Assembly: GCF_001563225.1 (NCBI RefSeq)
Contig: NZ_CP014206.1
Location: 2,108,001 to 2,172,000 of the forward strand
From: Pseudodesulfovibrio indicus
Lineage (GTDB): Bacteria; Desulfobacterota; Desulfovibrionia; Desulfovibrionales; Desulfovibrionaceae
Length of the DNA stretch: 64,000 bases
Reading direction: 5' to 3'
The stretch's first letter is position 1. Every line of letters starts with the position of its first letter. Shown one piece after another: positions 7,954-16,786 of the stretch. Position numbers and translations under genes: made by a program. The notes beneath the pieces were generated by a model that saw nothing but the letters and a program-made list of their open reading frames with translations, was not told where the DNA came from and searched no databases.

Positions 7954-8065
7954 GCACTTTTTTCGCCTAAGGGGCCGGGGAGCTAAGATTGTTTTCGGGA
8001 TTCGGGGAACACGTTGAATTGACCGTAGAATTCCCGTATCCTTCCGGGAGGAATTGGAGCGTCGA

Positions 8066-8971
8066 ATGGAGAATTTTCTGTTGCTGGGAGTCTGTTTCCT
8101 GCTCGGCCTGGGGTTGCGCCTGGCGGGGGTGGTGGACAACAAGGGACCGGCCGCCCTGAACGCGGTCATCATCCACATGTCGCTGCCCGCCCTGGCCCTG
8201 CTCTACGCCCACGGCCTACCCGTCGGCCCGGAGCTGATCCTGCCCGCGTCCATGGCCTGGATCGTGTTCGGGGCGGGGGCGGCGCTGTTCGCGCTCCCTG
8301 GGCGCAGGCTGGGGTTCGACCGGGCGACCGTGGTCTGCCTGGCCCTGACCGGCGGGCTGGGGAACACCTCCTTCGTGGGGCTGCCCATGATCGAGGCGTT
8401 TTACGGCCCGGAGTACCTGGGCGTGGGCATGCTCTGCGACACGGCGGGTACGTTCATGGTCCTGGCCGTGCCCGGGATCATCCTGGCCGCGTCCGTTTCC
8501 GGGCAGTCCGTGGGCTGGCGAGTGCTGGCCCGCAAGGTCCTGCTTTTTCCGCCCTTTGCAGCCATAGTCCTCGGCTTCGCCCTCCAGCCGGTCCCCTATC
8601 CCGACTGGCTGGCCGCGCTCCTGGCCCGGCTGGGGGATACACTCAGCCCCCTGGCGCTGCTTTCCGTGGGCATGACCCTGCGCTTCGGGGCCATCCGGGG
8701 CAACGGTCGCGCCCTGGCCCTGGGGCTGGGCTACAAGCTGCTCCTGGCTCCGGCGCTGATTTTCGCCCTGTATGTCTGGGGACTGGGCAACACGGACATG
8801 GTCACGCGGGTCACGGTCTTCGAGGCGGCCATGGGGCCGATGATCACCGGCGGCATCATCGCCATGGGCTACGGGATCAACCCCTCCCTGGCCGCGGCCA
8901 TGCTCGGGGTGGGCATACCGGTCTCCTTCCTGACCATTCCCCTCTGGCACCTGCTGCTTTCCCTGGTCTGA
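8066..8971 (+). CDS. AEC family (auxin efflux carrier-like) transporter
   Basis: A 301-residue membrane protein with about ten hydrophobic segments. AEC landmarks are NAVIIHMSLPALALLYAHGL, LTGGLGNTSFVGLPMIEAF and FEAAMGPMITGGIIAMGYGI. The ATG at 8066 is preferred over an in-frame TTG at 8054 because GGAG lies 6 bases upstream and the membrane segment begins at once. It probably carries an organic anion by analogy with malate/malonate AEC carriers (inference). A strong terminator shared with the convergent chemoreceptor gene follows. Confidence 0.88.
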   Translation: MENFLLLGVCFLLGLGLRLAGVVDNKGPAALNAVIIHMSLPALALLYAHGLPVGPELILPASMAWIVFGAGAALFALPGRRLGFDRATVVCLALTGGLGNTSFVGLPMIEAFYGPEYLGVGMLCDTAGTFMVLAVPGIILAASVSGQSVGWRVLARKVLLFPPFAAIVLGFALQPVPYPDWLAALLARLGDTLSPLALLSVGMTLRFGAIRGNGRALALGLGYKLLLAPALIFALYVWGLGNTDMVTRVTVFEAAMGPMITGGIIAMGYGINPSLAAAMLGVGIPVSFLTIPLWHLLLSLV

Positions 8972-8983
8972 CGCCGGAAAGCG

Positions 8984-9024
8984 AAAGGGCCGGGAGCGCA
9001 GTGTCCTTGCGCCCCCGGCCCTTT
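8984..9024. terminator. Bidirectional terminator
   Basis: A long GC-rich stem (8984-9000 with 9008-9024, one bulged base) ends in CCCTTT and is flanked by A/T-rich edges. It serves the convergent AEC permease and chemoreceptor genes. Confidence 0.8.
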
Positions 9025-9041
9025 GTCGTTTGTTGGCGAAT

Positions 9042-10739
9042 CTAGAACCGTTCGAAATCGGTCTCGTCGGCCTCGCTCATGTCGAGGGCTACGCCGGAGA
9101 CCGGTTTGGCCGTGATCTTGCCGGACGGCAGTTGGGCCGGAGCCCGGCGCGTGACGCTGGTCTTCGTCCGGATCGGCGCGTGTCCGCCGCCGATGTTGAA
9201 GTACTGCATCCCCTGCTGGAGCTGCGCCGCCTGGGAGGTGAACTGCCGGGCCGTGGCCGCCAGCTCTTCCGAAGCGCCCGCGTTCTGCTGGATGACGCTG
9301 TCCAGTTCCTGGATCGCCTTGTTGATTTCCTGCGCGCCCTGGTTCTGCTCGGCGCTGGCCGCGGAAATCTCCTGGACCAGGTCGGCGGTCTTGCGGATGT
9401 CCGGGACCATCTTGGTCAGCATGGCTCCGGCCTCGTCCGCCTTGGCCAGGGTGGTGGAGGACAGCTCGCCGATCTCGGCGGCGGCGGTGCCGCTTCGTTC
9501 GGCCAGCTTGCGCACCTCGGCCGCGACCACGGCGAATCCCTTGCCCGCCTCGCCCGCGCGGGCGGCCTCGATGGCCGCGTTCAGGGCGAGCAGGTTGGTC
9601 TGCCGGGCGATTTCCTCGATGATCGAGATCTTCTCTGCGATGTTCTTGATGGAGTGCACCGCCTCCATGACCGTGTCGCCGCCCTTCTGGGCGTCCTGGG
9701 CGGTCTTCTTGGCCATGTGCTCGGTCTGGGTGGCGTTCTCGGTGTTGCGTCCGATCTGGCCGATCATCTCTTCCATGGCCGAAGAGACCTCCTCCACCGA
9801 GGCGGCCTGGCGGTTGGCGCCGTCGGCCAGGGCGGTGGCGGAGCTGGTCACCTCGGAGCTGCCCGTGGCCACCTGGTCCGCGCCTTCCTTGGCCTGGCCC
9901 ACGATCTCGCGCAGCTTGCGAACCATCTTGCCCAGGGACGCGGTCAGCTTGCCGGGCTCGTCGTTGTACTGAGAGGTGATGTCTCGGGTCAGGTCGCCCT
10001 CGGCCACTTCGTCGGCCAGCACCAGGGCCTCGTTGAGCGGCTGGACGATGGACCGGACGATGAACAGGCAGACGGGCAGGATGACCAGCAGGAACACGGC
10101 CAGGATGATGCTGCCGATGACCAGGACGTGAGTGGAGACGATGTCATCGATGTCGCTCATGATAGCCTGCTTCTTGTCCTCAACGTTGTCGAGGTACACG
10201 CCGGTGCCGATCCACATGTCCGTGCCGGGGATCAGGGTGGCGTAGGAGAGCTTGGGCTGGTCGCCCTTGTCGGGCTTGGGCCAGATGTAGGTCAGGAATC
10301 CTCCGCCGTTGTGGGCCAGCTTGTTCAGCTCGACCACCAACTGGAGACCGTTGGGGTCCTTGAGGTGGCCGAGGTCCTTGCCCTGCAGCGAGTGGTTCGG
10401 GGGCAGGGCCACGTTGACGGTCTTGTCGTAGACGAAGAAGTAGCCGGATTTGTCGTCTTCAAAACGGAATTTGTCCAGCATCTTGCGGATGAGTTCGGTC
10501 TTGGCAGCCGGATCGGGTACGTCGGCGATGGCCTGGCTCAGCGCTTCGGCCATGGCCAGCGTGGCGACTCGGATCTTGTCGTTTTCGCCGTCGAGCATGG
10601 CCTTGGTCGAATGCTCCACGCCCACGTCCTTTATCGTGTTCACCCCGTTCAGGAATGCCAGGGTAAAACCGATCGTGAAAAGGACGATGCAGGCGATGAG
10701 CAAAAGGATGCGTGTTTTGATGGTCATTTTTCTCAGCAT
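9042..10739 (-). CDS. Methyl-accepting chemotaxis protein with single Cache domain
   Basis: A 565-residue chemoreceptor. TM1 is at about residues 10-30. The periplasmic sCache_2 domain spans about 35-190, with [18 protein letters not shown], the [12 protein letters not shown] stretch and [20 protein letters not shown]2 lies at about 203-227, HAMP at about 228-280, and the signalling domain carries the hairpin tip [20 protein letters not shown]. sCache_2 sensors often bind small carboxylates such as C2-C4 acids; the ligand here is unknown. The protein ends in DETDFERF, an acidic-aromatic tail resembling CheR/CheB docking pentapeptides (inference). It is transcribed alone. Confidence 0.93.
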   Translation of the reverse strand: MLRKMTIKTRILLLIACIVLFTIGFTLAFLNGVNTIKDVGVEHSTKAMLDGENDKIRVATLAMAEALSQAIADVPDPAAKTELIRKMLDKFRFEDDKSGYFFVYDKTVNVALPPNHSLQGKDLGHLKDPNGLQLVVELNKLAHNGGGFLTYIWPKPDKGDQPKLSYATLIPGTDMWIGTGVYLDNVEDKKQAIMSDIDDIVSTHVLVIGSIILAVFLLVILPVCLFIVRSIVQPLNEALVLADEVAEGDLTRDITSQYNDEPGKLTASLGKMVRKLREIVGQAKEGADQVATGSSEVTSSATALADGANRQAASVEEVSSAMEEMIGQIGRNTENATQTEHMAKKTAQDAQKGGDTVMEAVHSIKNIAEKISIIEEIARQTNLLALNAAIEAARAGEAGKGFAVVAAEVRKLAERSGTAAAEIGELSSTTLAKADEAGAMLTKMVPDIRKTADLVQEISAASAEQNQGAQEINKAIQELDSVIQQNAGASEELAATARQFTSQAAQLQQGMQYFNIGGGHAPIRTKTSVTRRAPAQLPSGKITAKPVSGVALDMSEADETDFERF

Positions 10740-10905
10740 ATTTCCTCTCTCAAAAATAGTTCTTAAGCACCCTCTATCACAGCTCTAGTCTGCAACGCCA
10801 CGATCTATTGAAAATTATAAAAGGGGCAAGCCCCGCCCTTGTCCTGGTTCCGGGGCGCGCGCTGGGGTGTTCCATCCAGGGGCGAATCCTGATAGGAAGT
10901 CGGGT

Positions 10906-12123
10906 GTGACGCACTTTAGCAATTATACCCAGTTGTCGGAATACATGGACAGGCTCGGCCTGTTCCACATGGACCTGAGCCTCGGCCGGATGGAAGCGTT
11001 CTGGGAGGCGGCGGGCATGCCCGACGTCCCCGTGGTCCACGTGGTCGGCACCAACGGCAAGGGGTCCACCACGGCCTTCTTCGCCTCCCTGGCCCGCGCC
11101 CACGGGCAAAAGGTCGGGACCTTCACCTCCCCCCATTTCCTGACGCCCAGGGAGCGCGTCCAGGTCAACCGGACCATGCTCTCCGAGGAGGCGTGGGTGG
11201 AGCTGGGCAATGAGATTTTGTCCGCGCCCGGCGGCGACGCCCTGACCTATTTCGAGTTCCAGACTTGCCTGGCCATGCTCGCCTTCAGGGAGCGCAGGGT
11301 GGACGTGGCGATCATGGAGGCGGGGCTGGGCGGCCGTTTCGACGCCACCAACGTGTTCCGGCCCGGGCTGACCCTGTTCACGCCCATCGGCATGGACCAC
11401 GAGGCGATCCTCGGCCCGACGCTGGCCGATATCGCCCGCGACAAGGCCGGGGCCATCCACGAAAACGGCCTGGCCATCACCGGCCATCAGGAACCGGCGG
11501 CCATGATCGAGCTGCAGAGCCGGGCCGAAGCGGTCCGGGCCCGGCTGCTCTACGCCGTGGACCTGGCCGGGCCGGTGCCTGCGGACAGGCTCGGGCTGAA
11601 GGGCATCTACCAGCAGGCCAACGCGCACCTCGCCCTGGCCGGTTGGCACTGGTTCGCCGCCGGGCGGGGAATCCGCAGCGGCCATGCGGCCGAGATTTTC
11701 GGCCTGGAGTCCGCCTTCCTGCCGGGGCGGTTCCAGCGCGTAGCCCTGAACGGGCGCGAGGTCATCCTGGACGGCGCGCACAACGCCCACGCCCTGGTCG
11801 CGCTCAAGGCCGCCCTGGACGCCGAGGGAATACGCCCGGGCAAGGTCGTGTTCGCCTGCCTCAAGGACAAGAACCTCGCGGACATGCTGCCGCTCATCCG
11901 GTCCCTGACCGACGGGCCGATCCTGGTCCCGGCCATGGAAGGGGAGCGGGCCGCGGACAACCGCGCCATCGCCGCCGCCATCGGAGGGAACGCCGTGGCG
12001 TCGGATTCCATGGAAGCGGCACTGTGCACGGAGCCTCTGGTGCCAGAACCGACACTAGTCTGCGGGTCCTTGTATTTGCTTGCCGAGTTTTATACCCTGT
12101 ATCCTCATTTTCTGACTGCCTAA
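10906..12123 (+). CDS. folC: Folylpolyglutamate/dihydrofolate synthase
   Basis: A 405-residue Mur-ligase-like enzyme that adds glutamates to folates (and may make dihydrofolate from dihydropteroate). The P-loop VGTNGKGSTTAFFAS lies near residue 45, followed by TSPHFLTPRERVQVN. EAGLGGRFDATNV and GMDHEAILG follow, and the C-terminal domain contains ILDGAHNAHALVALK. The GTG at 10906 has AGGAAG six bases upstream; a GTG at 10867 would add 13 residues. Only 13 bp separate it from selA, so folC, selA and the aminopeptidase gene probably form one transcript ending at the terminator near 14956. Confidence 0.92.
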   Translation: MTHFSNYTQLSEYMDRLGLFHMDLSLGRMEAFWEAAGMPDVPVVHVVGTNGKGSTTAFFASLARAHGQKVGTFTSPHFLTPRERVQVNRTMLSEEAWVELGNEILSAPGGDALTYFEFQTCLAMLAFRERRVDVAIMEAGLGGRFDATNVFRPGLTLFTPIGMDHEAILGPTLADIARDKAGAIHENGLAITGHQEPAAMIELQSRAEAVRARLLYAVDLAGPVPADRLGLKGIYQQANAHLALAGWHWFAAGRGIRSGHAAEIFGLESAFLPGRFQRVALNGREVILDGAHNAHALVALKAALDAEGIRPGKVVFACLKDKNLADMLPLIRSLTDGPILVPAMEGERAADNRAIAAAIGGNAVASDSMEAALCTEPLVPEPTLVCGSLYLLAEFYTLYPHFLTA

Positions 12124-12136
12124 CAATGGGATACAT

Positions 12137-13543
12137 ATGAGCAAACTTTTCAGGCATTTGCCTTCCGTGGACGAAGTGCTTTCCGCCCTGGCCAAGGGCG
12201 GCGGTTTCGGGGAGCTGCCCCGGCCGCTGGTCAAGAATCTGGTCAACGATTTTCTGGACATATGCCGTGAGGAAATCCGCGCGGGCGCGTTCTCCGAGCC
12301 GGAGCAGCTGGCCGTCAAGGCGCTGATGCCCAGACTGACGGCCTATGTGCGCGCCAAGTCCCGGCCCCATTTCCGCCGGGTGCTGAACGCCACCGGCGTG
12401 GTCATTCACACCAACCTGGGCCGCTCCCTGCTGGCCAAGCCGGCCATCGACGCGGTGGCCGAGGCGTGCGGCCACTATTCCAACTGCGAGTTCGACCTGA
12501 GCACGGGCAAGCGCGGCAGCCGCTACTCCCACGTGGAGAAGATTCTTTGCGACATCACCGGGGCCGAGGCCGCCCTGGTGGTCAACAACAACGCCGCCGC
12601 GGTGTTCATCATGCTGGAGACCTTGGCCAAGGGACGCGAGGTCATCGTCTCGCGCGGCCAGCTGGTCGAGATCGGCGGTTCCTTCCGCATCCCGGACGTC
12701 ATGGCCAAGTCCGGGGCCACCCTGCGCGAGGTCGGGGCCACCAACCGGACCCACCTGCACGACTACGAGAACGCCGTGGGCGACCAGACCGGCGCGCTGA
12801 TGCGCGTGCACACCTCCAATTTCCGCGTGGTCGGGTTCACCAAGGAGGTCCCCCTGGCCGAGCTGCGCAAGCTCGGCGACCGTTACAACCTGCCGGTCCT
12901 GGAGGACCTCGGTTCCGGCACCCTGTACGCCCTGGAAGGGGAGGGGCTGCTCGGCGAACCCACGGTGCAGCAGGTGGTGGCCCAGGGGGCGGACGTGGTC
13001 TCTTTCTCCGGCGACAAGGTCCTGGGCGGCCCGCAGGCGGGCGTCATCGTCGGGCGCAAGGAGTACATCGACCGCATCAAGAAGAACCCGATCAACCGGG
13101 CCATGCGTATCGACAAGATGACCCTGGCCGCCCTGGAGGCGACCCTGCGGCTTTACCTGGACATGGACGAGGCGCGGCGCAAGATTCCCACCCTGAACAT
13201 GATCACCGCCTCGCCCGAGGCGCTCAAGTCCAAGGCCAGACGGCTGGCGGACGCGGTCCGCGACGCCCTGGGCAAGCGGGCCGAGGTGGGCATGAAGAAG
13301 GGCGTCTCCCGCGTCGGCGGCGGGGCGTTCCCGGAGTACGACCTGCCCGGCACCATGGTCACCGTGGCGGTCAAGGGCGTGGCCGTGAAGGCGTTGCGGG
13401 ACGCGTTGCTGGACACCGATCCGCCGCTCATCGCCCGCATCGAGGACGATGAATTTCTCCTGGACCCGCGCACGCTGGCGTCCACCGAACTCAAGCTGGC
13501 TGCCCACGCCCTGAAGCAGGGTGTGGCCGCCCTCACCAAATAG
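12137..13543 (+). CDS. selA: L-seryl-tRNA(Sec) selenium transferase
   Basis: A 468-residue PLP enzyme that converts seryl-tRNA(Sec) to selenocysteinyl-tRNA(Sec) using selenophosphate. The N-terminal region (LFRHLPSVDEVL) is the tRNA-binding part. The core has NATGVVIHTNLGRSLL and the PLP lysine in SFSGDKVLGGPQAG, which I place at Lys294. Length matches the family (about 460). With selB at 17948 it shows that the organism makes selenoproteins; selC and selD are not seen here. It lies 13 bp after folC and 13 bp before the aminopeptidase gene. Confidence 0.95.
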   Translation: MSKLFRHLPSVDEVLSALAKGGGFGELPRPLVKNLVNDFLDICREEIRAGAFSEPEQLAVKALMPRLTAYVRAKSRPHFRRVLNATGVVIHTNLGRSLLAKPAIDAVAEACGHYSNCEFDLSTGKRGSRYSHVEKILCDITGAEAALVVNNNAAAVFIMLETLAKGREVIVSRGQLVEIGGSFRIPDVMAKSGATLREVGATNRTHLHDYENAVGDQTGALMRVHTSNFRVVGFTKEVPLAELRKLGDRYNLPVLEDLGSGTLYALEGEGLLGEPTVQQVVAQGADVVSFSGDKVLGGPQAGVIVGRKEYIDRIKKNPINRAMRIDKMTLAALEATLRLYLDMDEARRKIPTLNMITASPEALKSKARRLADAVRDALGKRAEVGMKKGVSRVGGGAFPEYDLPGTMVTVAVKGVAVKALRDALLDTDPPLIARIEDDEFLLDPRTLASTELKLAAHALKQGVAALTK

Positions 13544-13556
13544 CGAGGAAAAGCAA

Positions 13557-14936
13557 ATGAGCAAGCAATTGGAATACGAGCCGAAATCCGCCTGGGAGGT
13601 GTATTCCTCCAAAAAGGATCGGAAGGCCATGGATTCCCTGGCCGCCGAGTACGTGCGGTTCCTGAGCGAATGCAAGACCGAGCGGCTGGTCATGGACTAC
13701 GTTCGCGCCCGCGTGGAGAAGGCGGGCTTCGTGGACGATCTCAAGGCCCCGCTGGCCTACCGCTTCAACCGCAACAAGACCTGCTTCCTGGCCCGGAAGG
13801 GCAGGCGGCCCCTGTCCGAGGGGTACCGGCTGGTGGGCGCGCACGGCGACTGCCCCCGGCTCGACCTCAAGCAGCGGCCGCTCTACGAGGATACGGACAT
13901 CTGCCTGGCCAAGACCCACTATTACGGCGGCATCCGCAAGTACCAGTGGCTGACCATTCCCCTGGCCCTGCACGGCACCGTGGTCAAGAAGTCCGGCGAG
14001 ACCGTCACCGTGTGCATCGGCGAGGACCCCGGCGATCCGGTCTTCACCATCACCGATTTGTTGCCGCACCTGGCGTACAAGGAAGTGGTCAAAAAGGTGG
14101 AGGACGCCTTCGAGGCCGAGAAGCTGAACATCATCCTGGGCCAGTCCCCGTCCCTGCCCGGCAAGAAGGACGAGGAAAAGGCCAAGGAGCCGGTCAAGCG
14201 CATGGTGCTGGAGCTGCTGAACAAGCGGTACGGCATTGACGAGGCCGACTTCTTCAGCGCCGAGATGCAGGCCGTGCCCGCAGGTCCGGCCCGGTTCGTG
14301 GGGCTGGACGAGTCGCTCATCGGCGGCTACGGCCAGGACGACCGGTCCTCCGTGTTCTGCGCCCTTGAGGCGCTCCTGGCCGAGCCGGAGCCGGAATACT
14401 GCCAGATCGTGCTCTTCTGGGACAAGGAGGAGATCGGTTCCGAGGGCGCCACCGGGGCCAAGTCCTATTTCTTCGAATACTGCATGGAGGAGCTGGTGGA
14501 GGCCTGGGAGCCGGGCGCCCGCCTGTCCTCGGTGCTGATGAACGGCTCGGCCCTGTCTGCAGACGTGTCCGCGGCCATGGACCCTGACCACAAGGACGTG
14601 TACGAGCCGCTGAACGCCGCCCGGCTGGGGTATGGCCCGTGCTTCAACAAGTTCACCGGTCACCGGGGCAAGGTGGGGGCCAACGACGCCCATCCGGACT
14701 TCATCGGCTGGCTGCGCTCCATCCTCGACGATGCGGGCGTGCCCTGGCACATGTCCGAGCTGGGCAAGGTGGATATCGGGGGCGGCGGCACCGTGGCCAA
14801 GTTCCTGGCCGTGTACGGCATGGACGTCATCGACGTGGGCGTGCCCGTGCTCTCCATGCATTCCCCCTTCGAGCTGGCCTCCAAGGCGGATATCTACGCC
14901 TGCGTCCTGGCGTTCAGGGAATTCCTGAAGCGGTAG
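13557..14936 (+). CDS. M18 family aminopeptidase
   Basis: A 459-residue cytosolic dizinc aminopeptidase of the M18 (aspartyl aminopeptidase-like) family. Motifs in order are VGAHGDCPRLDLKQ (metal ligands His and Asp), GYGQDDRSSVF, DKEEIGSEGATGA (catalytic Glu pair) and, near the end, VLSMHSPFELASKADI (metal His). The family removes N-terminal residues, often acidic ones. The ATG at 13557 has GAGGA upstream. It is the last gene of the folC-selA unit, followed by a GC-rich terminator. Confidence 0.92.
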   Translation: MSKQLEYEPKSAWEVYSSKKDRKAMDSLAAEYVRFLSECKTERLVMDYVRARVEKAGFVDDLKAPLAYRFNRNKTCFLARKGRRPLSEGYRLVGAHGDCPRLDLKQRPLYEDTDICLAKTHYYGGIRKYQWLTIPLALHGTVVKKSGETVTVCIGEDPGDPVFTITDLLPHLAYKEVVKKVEDAFEAEKLNIILGQSPSLPGKKDEEKAKEPVKRMVLELLNKRYGIDEADFFSAEMQAVPAGPARFVGLDESLIGGYGQDDRSSVFCALEALLAEPEPEYCQIVLFWDKEEIGSEGATGAKSYFFEYCMEELVEAWEPGARLSSVLMNGSALSADVSAAMDPDHKDVYEPLNAARLGYGPCFNKFTGHRGKVGANDAHPDFIGWLRSILDDAGVPWHMSELGKVDIGGGGTVAKFLAVYGMDVIDVGVPVLSMHSPFELASKADIYACVLAFREFLKR

Positions 14937-14955
14937 GGCGGACGGCGACGCAAAA

Positions 14956-14990
14956 ACAGGGCGGCGGGATCATTCCCGCCGCCCTTTTCA
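14956..14990 (+). terminator. Terminator of folC-selA-aminopeptidase unit
   Basis: A perfect 11-bp stem (14959-14969 with 14974-14984) is followed by TTTTCATT. Confidence 0.88.
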
Positions 14991-15018
14991 TTGGATGATG
15001 TTGCCGCGCCGGGGGAGG

Positions 15019-16023
15019 TTAACCACCGGGCGTGTATTCGCCGCCTGGAGACTCTTCACCTCCGGGCGAGTCGTTGCCGCCGGGCGAATCGTTGCCGCCT
15101 TCGGAGAATTCGCCGTGCTCGGCTTCCGGGCTGGGGGCGGTGTCGCTGCCGAGCCCGGAGCTGCTGCCGCGTCCGGCGTTGTCGCCGTGGGCCTGGTTAA
15201 GGCCCCTGTCCTGCAGGGACATGCGGTGCAGGGTTCCGTAATCCGGCCTGTCGCCGAGGTTCTCCTTGGTCCGGTCGATGCCCTCCTCGAACGCCTTGAT
15301 CCGGTTGGCAATCTCGGACGGGGTGACCGAGGCTGCGCCAGGGCGTTCGCCCTGGGTGGTCTGGGGGGCTTCGCGGATGACCCGTTCGCGGACCTCGGGC
15401 GCCGTGGGAGCCGGGGGCGAAACCTCGCCGTCGCGGCTGACCTCCACCGACATGCCGGGGCCGGATATGGACCGCGACTGGCGCGGACTGGCCACCGAAA
15501 CGGTGTGGCCCGGGGTCATGGAAAGCACGCCCGCCCGCACGGACTGGGGCGCCACCTCGGCGTAGACCTCGGTGCCCCGGATGCCGATGGTCGCCAGCGG
15601 GGTCTCCAGGGCGAACCCGTCGGGGTTGCTCTTGACGATCTCGCCGGTGACGTAGCGCACCGTGCCGAGGCCCACCTTGAGGAGCATCTTCGCGCCGGAC
15701 GGTTCGCCGGAGTAGGCGTAGTCGTCAAGGGTGGTGCGGCCGTCCGGGCCCTGGGAGAAGACCGACCGATCGTTGAAGACGATCTCGACGCGGCTGCGGC
15801 TGCCGGTGACGATCACGTCCCCGGTCAGGACCGGCTGGCTTATGGCCAGGCTGCGCAGCGAGCCGTCGGCCCGTTCCGCGATGACCGATCCGGCGAGGTA
15901 CGCGACCTCGCCGATGGCGTCCTGGGAAACCTCGGCCGCAAGGGCCGGGCGTTGCAGGGACAACAGGGTGAAAAGCAGAAGCAGCGGCAGAAAGAGGGAC
16001 AGAAGGTAGCCTGGGCGGTGCAT
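15019..16023 (-). CDS. Exported FecR-domain protein with PGG repeat tail
   Basis: A 334-residue protein with a signal peptide (residues 1-29, ending ALAAEV) and a FecR domain at about 35-160: VLTGDVIVTGSRSRVEIVFN, MLLKVGLGTVRYVTGEIVKS and TPLATIGIRGTEVYAE. A conserved linker follows, with REAPQTTQGE, and then IDRTKENLGDRPDYGTLHRMSLQ, which recurs almost unchanged in the FecR protein at 16787. The tail is four hexapeptide repeats (NDSPGG type). No sigma factor is adjacent. It is probably an envelope or surface protein; function is unknown. A GGAGA site precedes the ATG. It is likely co-transcribed with the Sel1-repeat lipoprotein gene upstream, although a hairpin at 16144 lies between. Confidence 0.8.
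   Translation of the reverse strand: MHRPGYLLSLFLPLLLLFTLLSLQRPALAAEVSQDAIGEVAYLAGSVIAERADGSLRSLAISQPVLTGDVIVTGSRSRVEIVFNDRSVFSQGPDGRTTLDDYAYSGEPSGAKMLLKVGLGTVRYVTGEIVKSNPDGFALETPLATIGIRGTEVYAEVAPQSVRAGVLSMTPGHTVSVASPRQSRSISGPGMSVEVSRDGEVSPPAPTAPEVRERVIREAPQTTQGERPGAASVTPSEIANRIKAFEEGIDRTKENLGDRPDYGTLHRMSLQDRGLNQAHGDNAGRGSSSGLGSDTAPSPEAEHGEFSEGGNDSPGGNDSPGGEESPGGEYTPGG
15022..15093 (-). repeat. Four tandem 18-bp units encoding PGG hexapeptides
   Basis: The last 24 residues of the FecR-domain protein are NDSPGG, NDSPGG, EESPGG and EYTPGG. The DNA is an 18-bp tandem repeat reaching the stop codon, so copy number may vary between strains. Confidence 0.75.
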
Positions 16024-16143
16024 GGCGCATGTCTCCGAAAGGTGTGTAGAGCGGGTGAATGATGATCGTTTGTTTCAATCGGGTGTTTGAATTCTAACGC
16101 CCAGGACCCTGTTCACCTTGGTGCGCCAGGGCGTTGGGCACAA

Positions 16144-16180
16144 TAAAGGGGCTGCGGAAATTGTCGCCGCAGCCCCTGTT
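16144..16180 (-). terminator. Hairpin terminator after the Sel1-repeat lipoprotein gene
   Basis: An 11-bp perfect stem (16147-16157 with 16167-16177). On the minus strand the stem is followed by TTTATTG. It lies 6 bp past the stop of the lipoprotein gene. Confidence 0.75.
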
Positions 16181-16185
16181 GGGAA

Positions 16186-16728
16186 TTAGCTGTCGAGAGC
16201 GGCCAGGCCTTCCTTGGTGAGCAGTTCCTCCTGGACCGGGAATCCGGCCCTCTGGGCATCCTGCATCCAGCTGAGCGCCTGGTCGAGATCCTTGGGCATG
16301 CCGAGGCCGAGGGCGTACAGCCTGCCAAGGTAGTACATGGCGGTGTCGTTGCGGTTCTCGGCGGCGGCCTTGATCAGGGCCGCGCCCTTGGCCGGATCCT
16401 GGGGAACGCCGTCGCCGTAGATGTAGAACATGCCGAGCATCAGCTGGGCGTCGTCCTGATCCAAGGTGGCCGCCTGCTGGAGCAGTTGCGCGGCCTTGGC
16501 GTAATCCTGTTTCACGCCCTGGCCCTCGGCGTACATCACGCCGAGATGGTACATGGCGTCGGCGTTGCCGTCCGCGGCGGCCTCCTCGTACTTGGTCTTG
16601 GCTTCGGCGTAGTCCTTGTCCAGGTACGCCTTGGTCCCTTGGCGTTCGGTCATGGTGCTCATGACGCAGCCCGCAAGCAGCAGGGCCAGTGCGGGGACCA
16701 GCGTGTATTGAAGAATTCGTCTTTTCAT
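16186..16728 (-). CDS. Sel1/TPR-repeat lipoprotein
   Basis: A 180-residue lipoprotein. The signal peptide ends in the lipobox LLAGC with Cys21 as the lipidated residue. Three or four Sel1-like repeats follow (AMYHLGVMYAEGQGVKQDY, LMLGMFYIYGDGVPQDP, AMYYLGRLYALGLGMPKDL). Such repeats form alpha-solenoid scaffolds for protein-protein contacts. It sits between two FecR-domain genes on the same strand, suggesting a joint envelope function (inference). GAGGA lies about 10 bases before the ATG. Confidence 0.88.
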   Translation of the reverse strand: MKRRILQYTLVPALALLLAGCVMSTMTERQGTKAYLDKDYAEAKTKYEEAAADGNADAMYHLGVMYAEGQGVKQDYAKAAQLLQQAATLDQDDAQLMLGMFYIYGDGVPQDPAKGAALIKAAAENRNDTAMYYLGRLYALGLGMPKDLDQALSWMQDAQRAGFPVQEELLTKEGLAALDS

Positions 16729-16786
16729 TTCGTATCGTCCTCTGAAATTATTCTAGTGGTAAAAAGCCAAAACAGGTGCCGAATGC

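Noticed and set aside
15022-15110. Short regularly spaced repeats considered as a CRISPR fragment
   Set aside because: They are in-frame 18-bp tandem repeats encoding PGG hexapeptides without spacers. No CRISPR array or cas gene was seen in the window.
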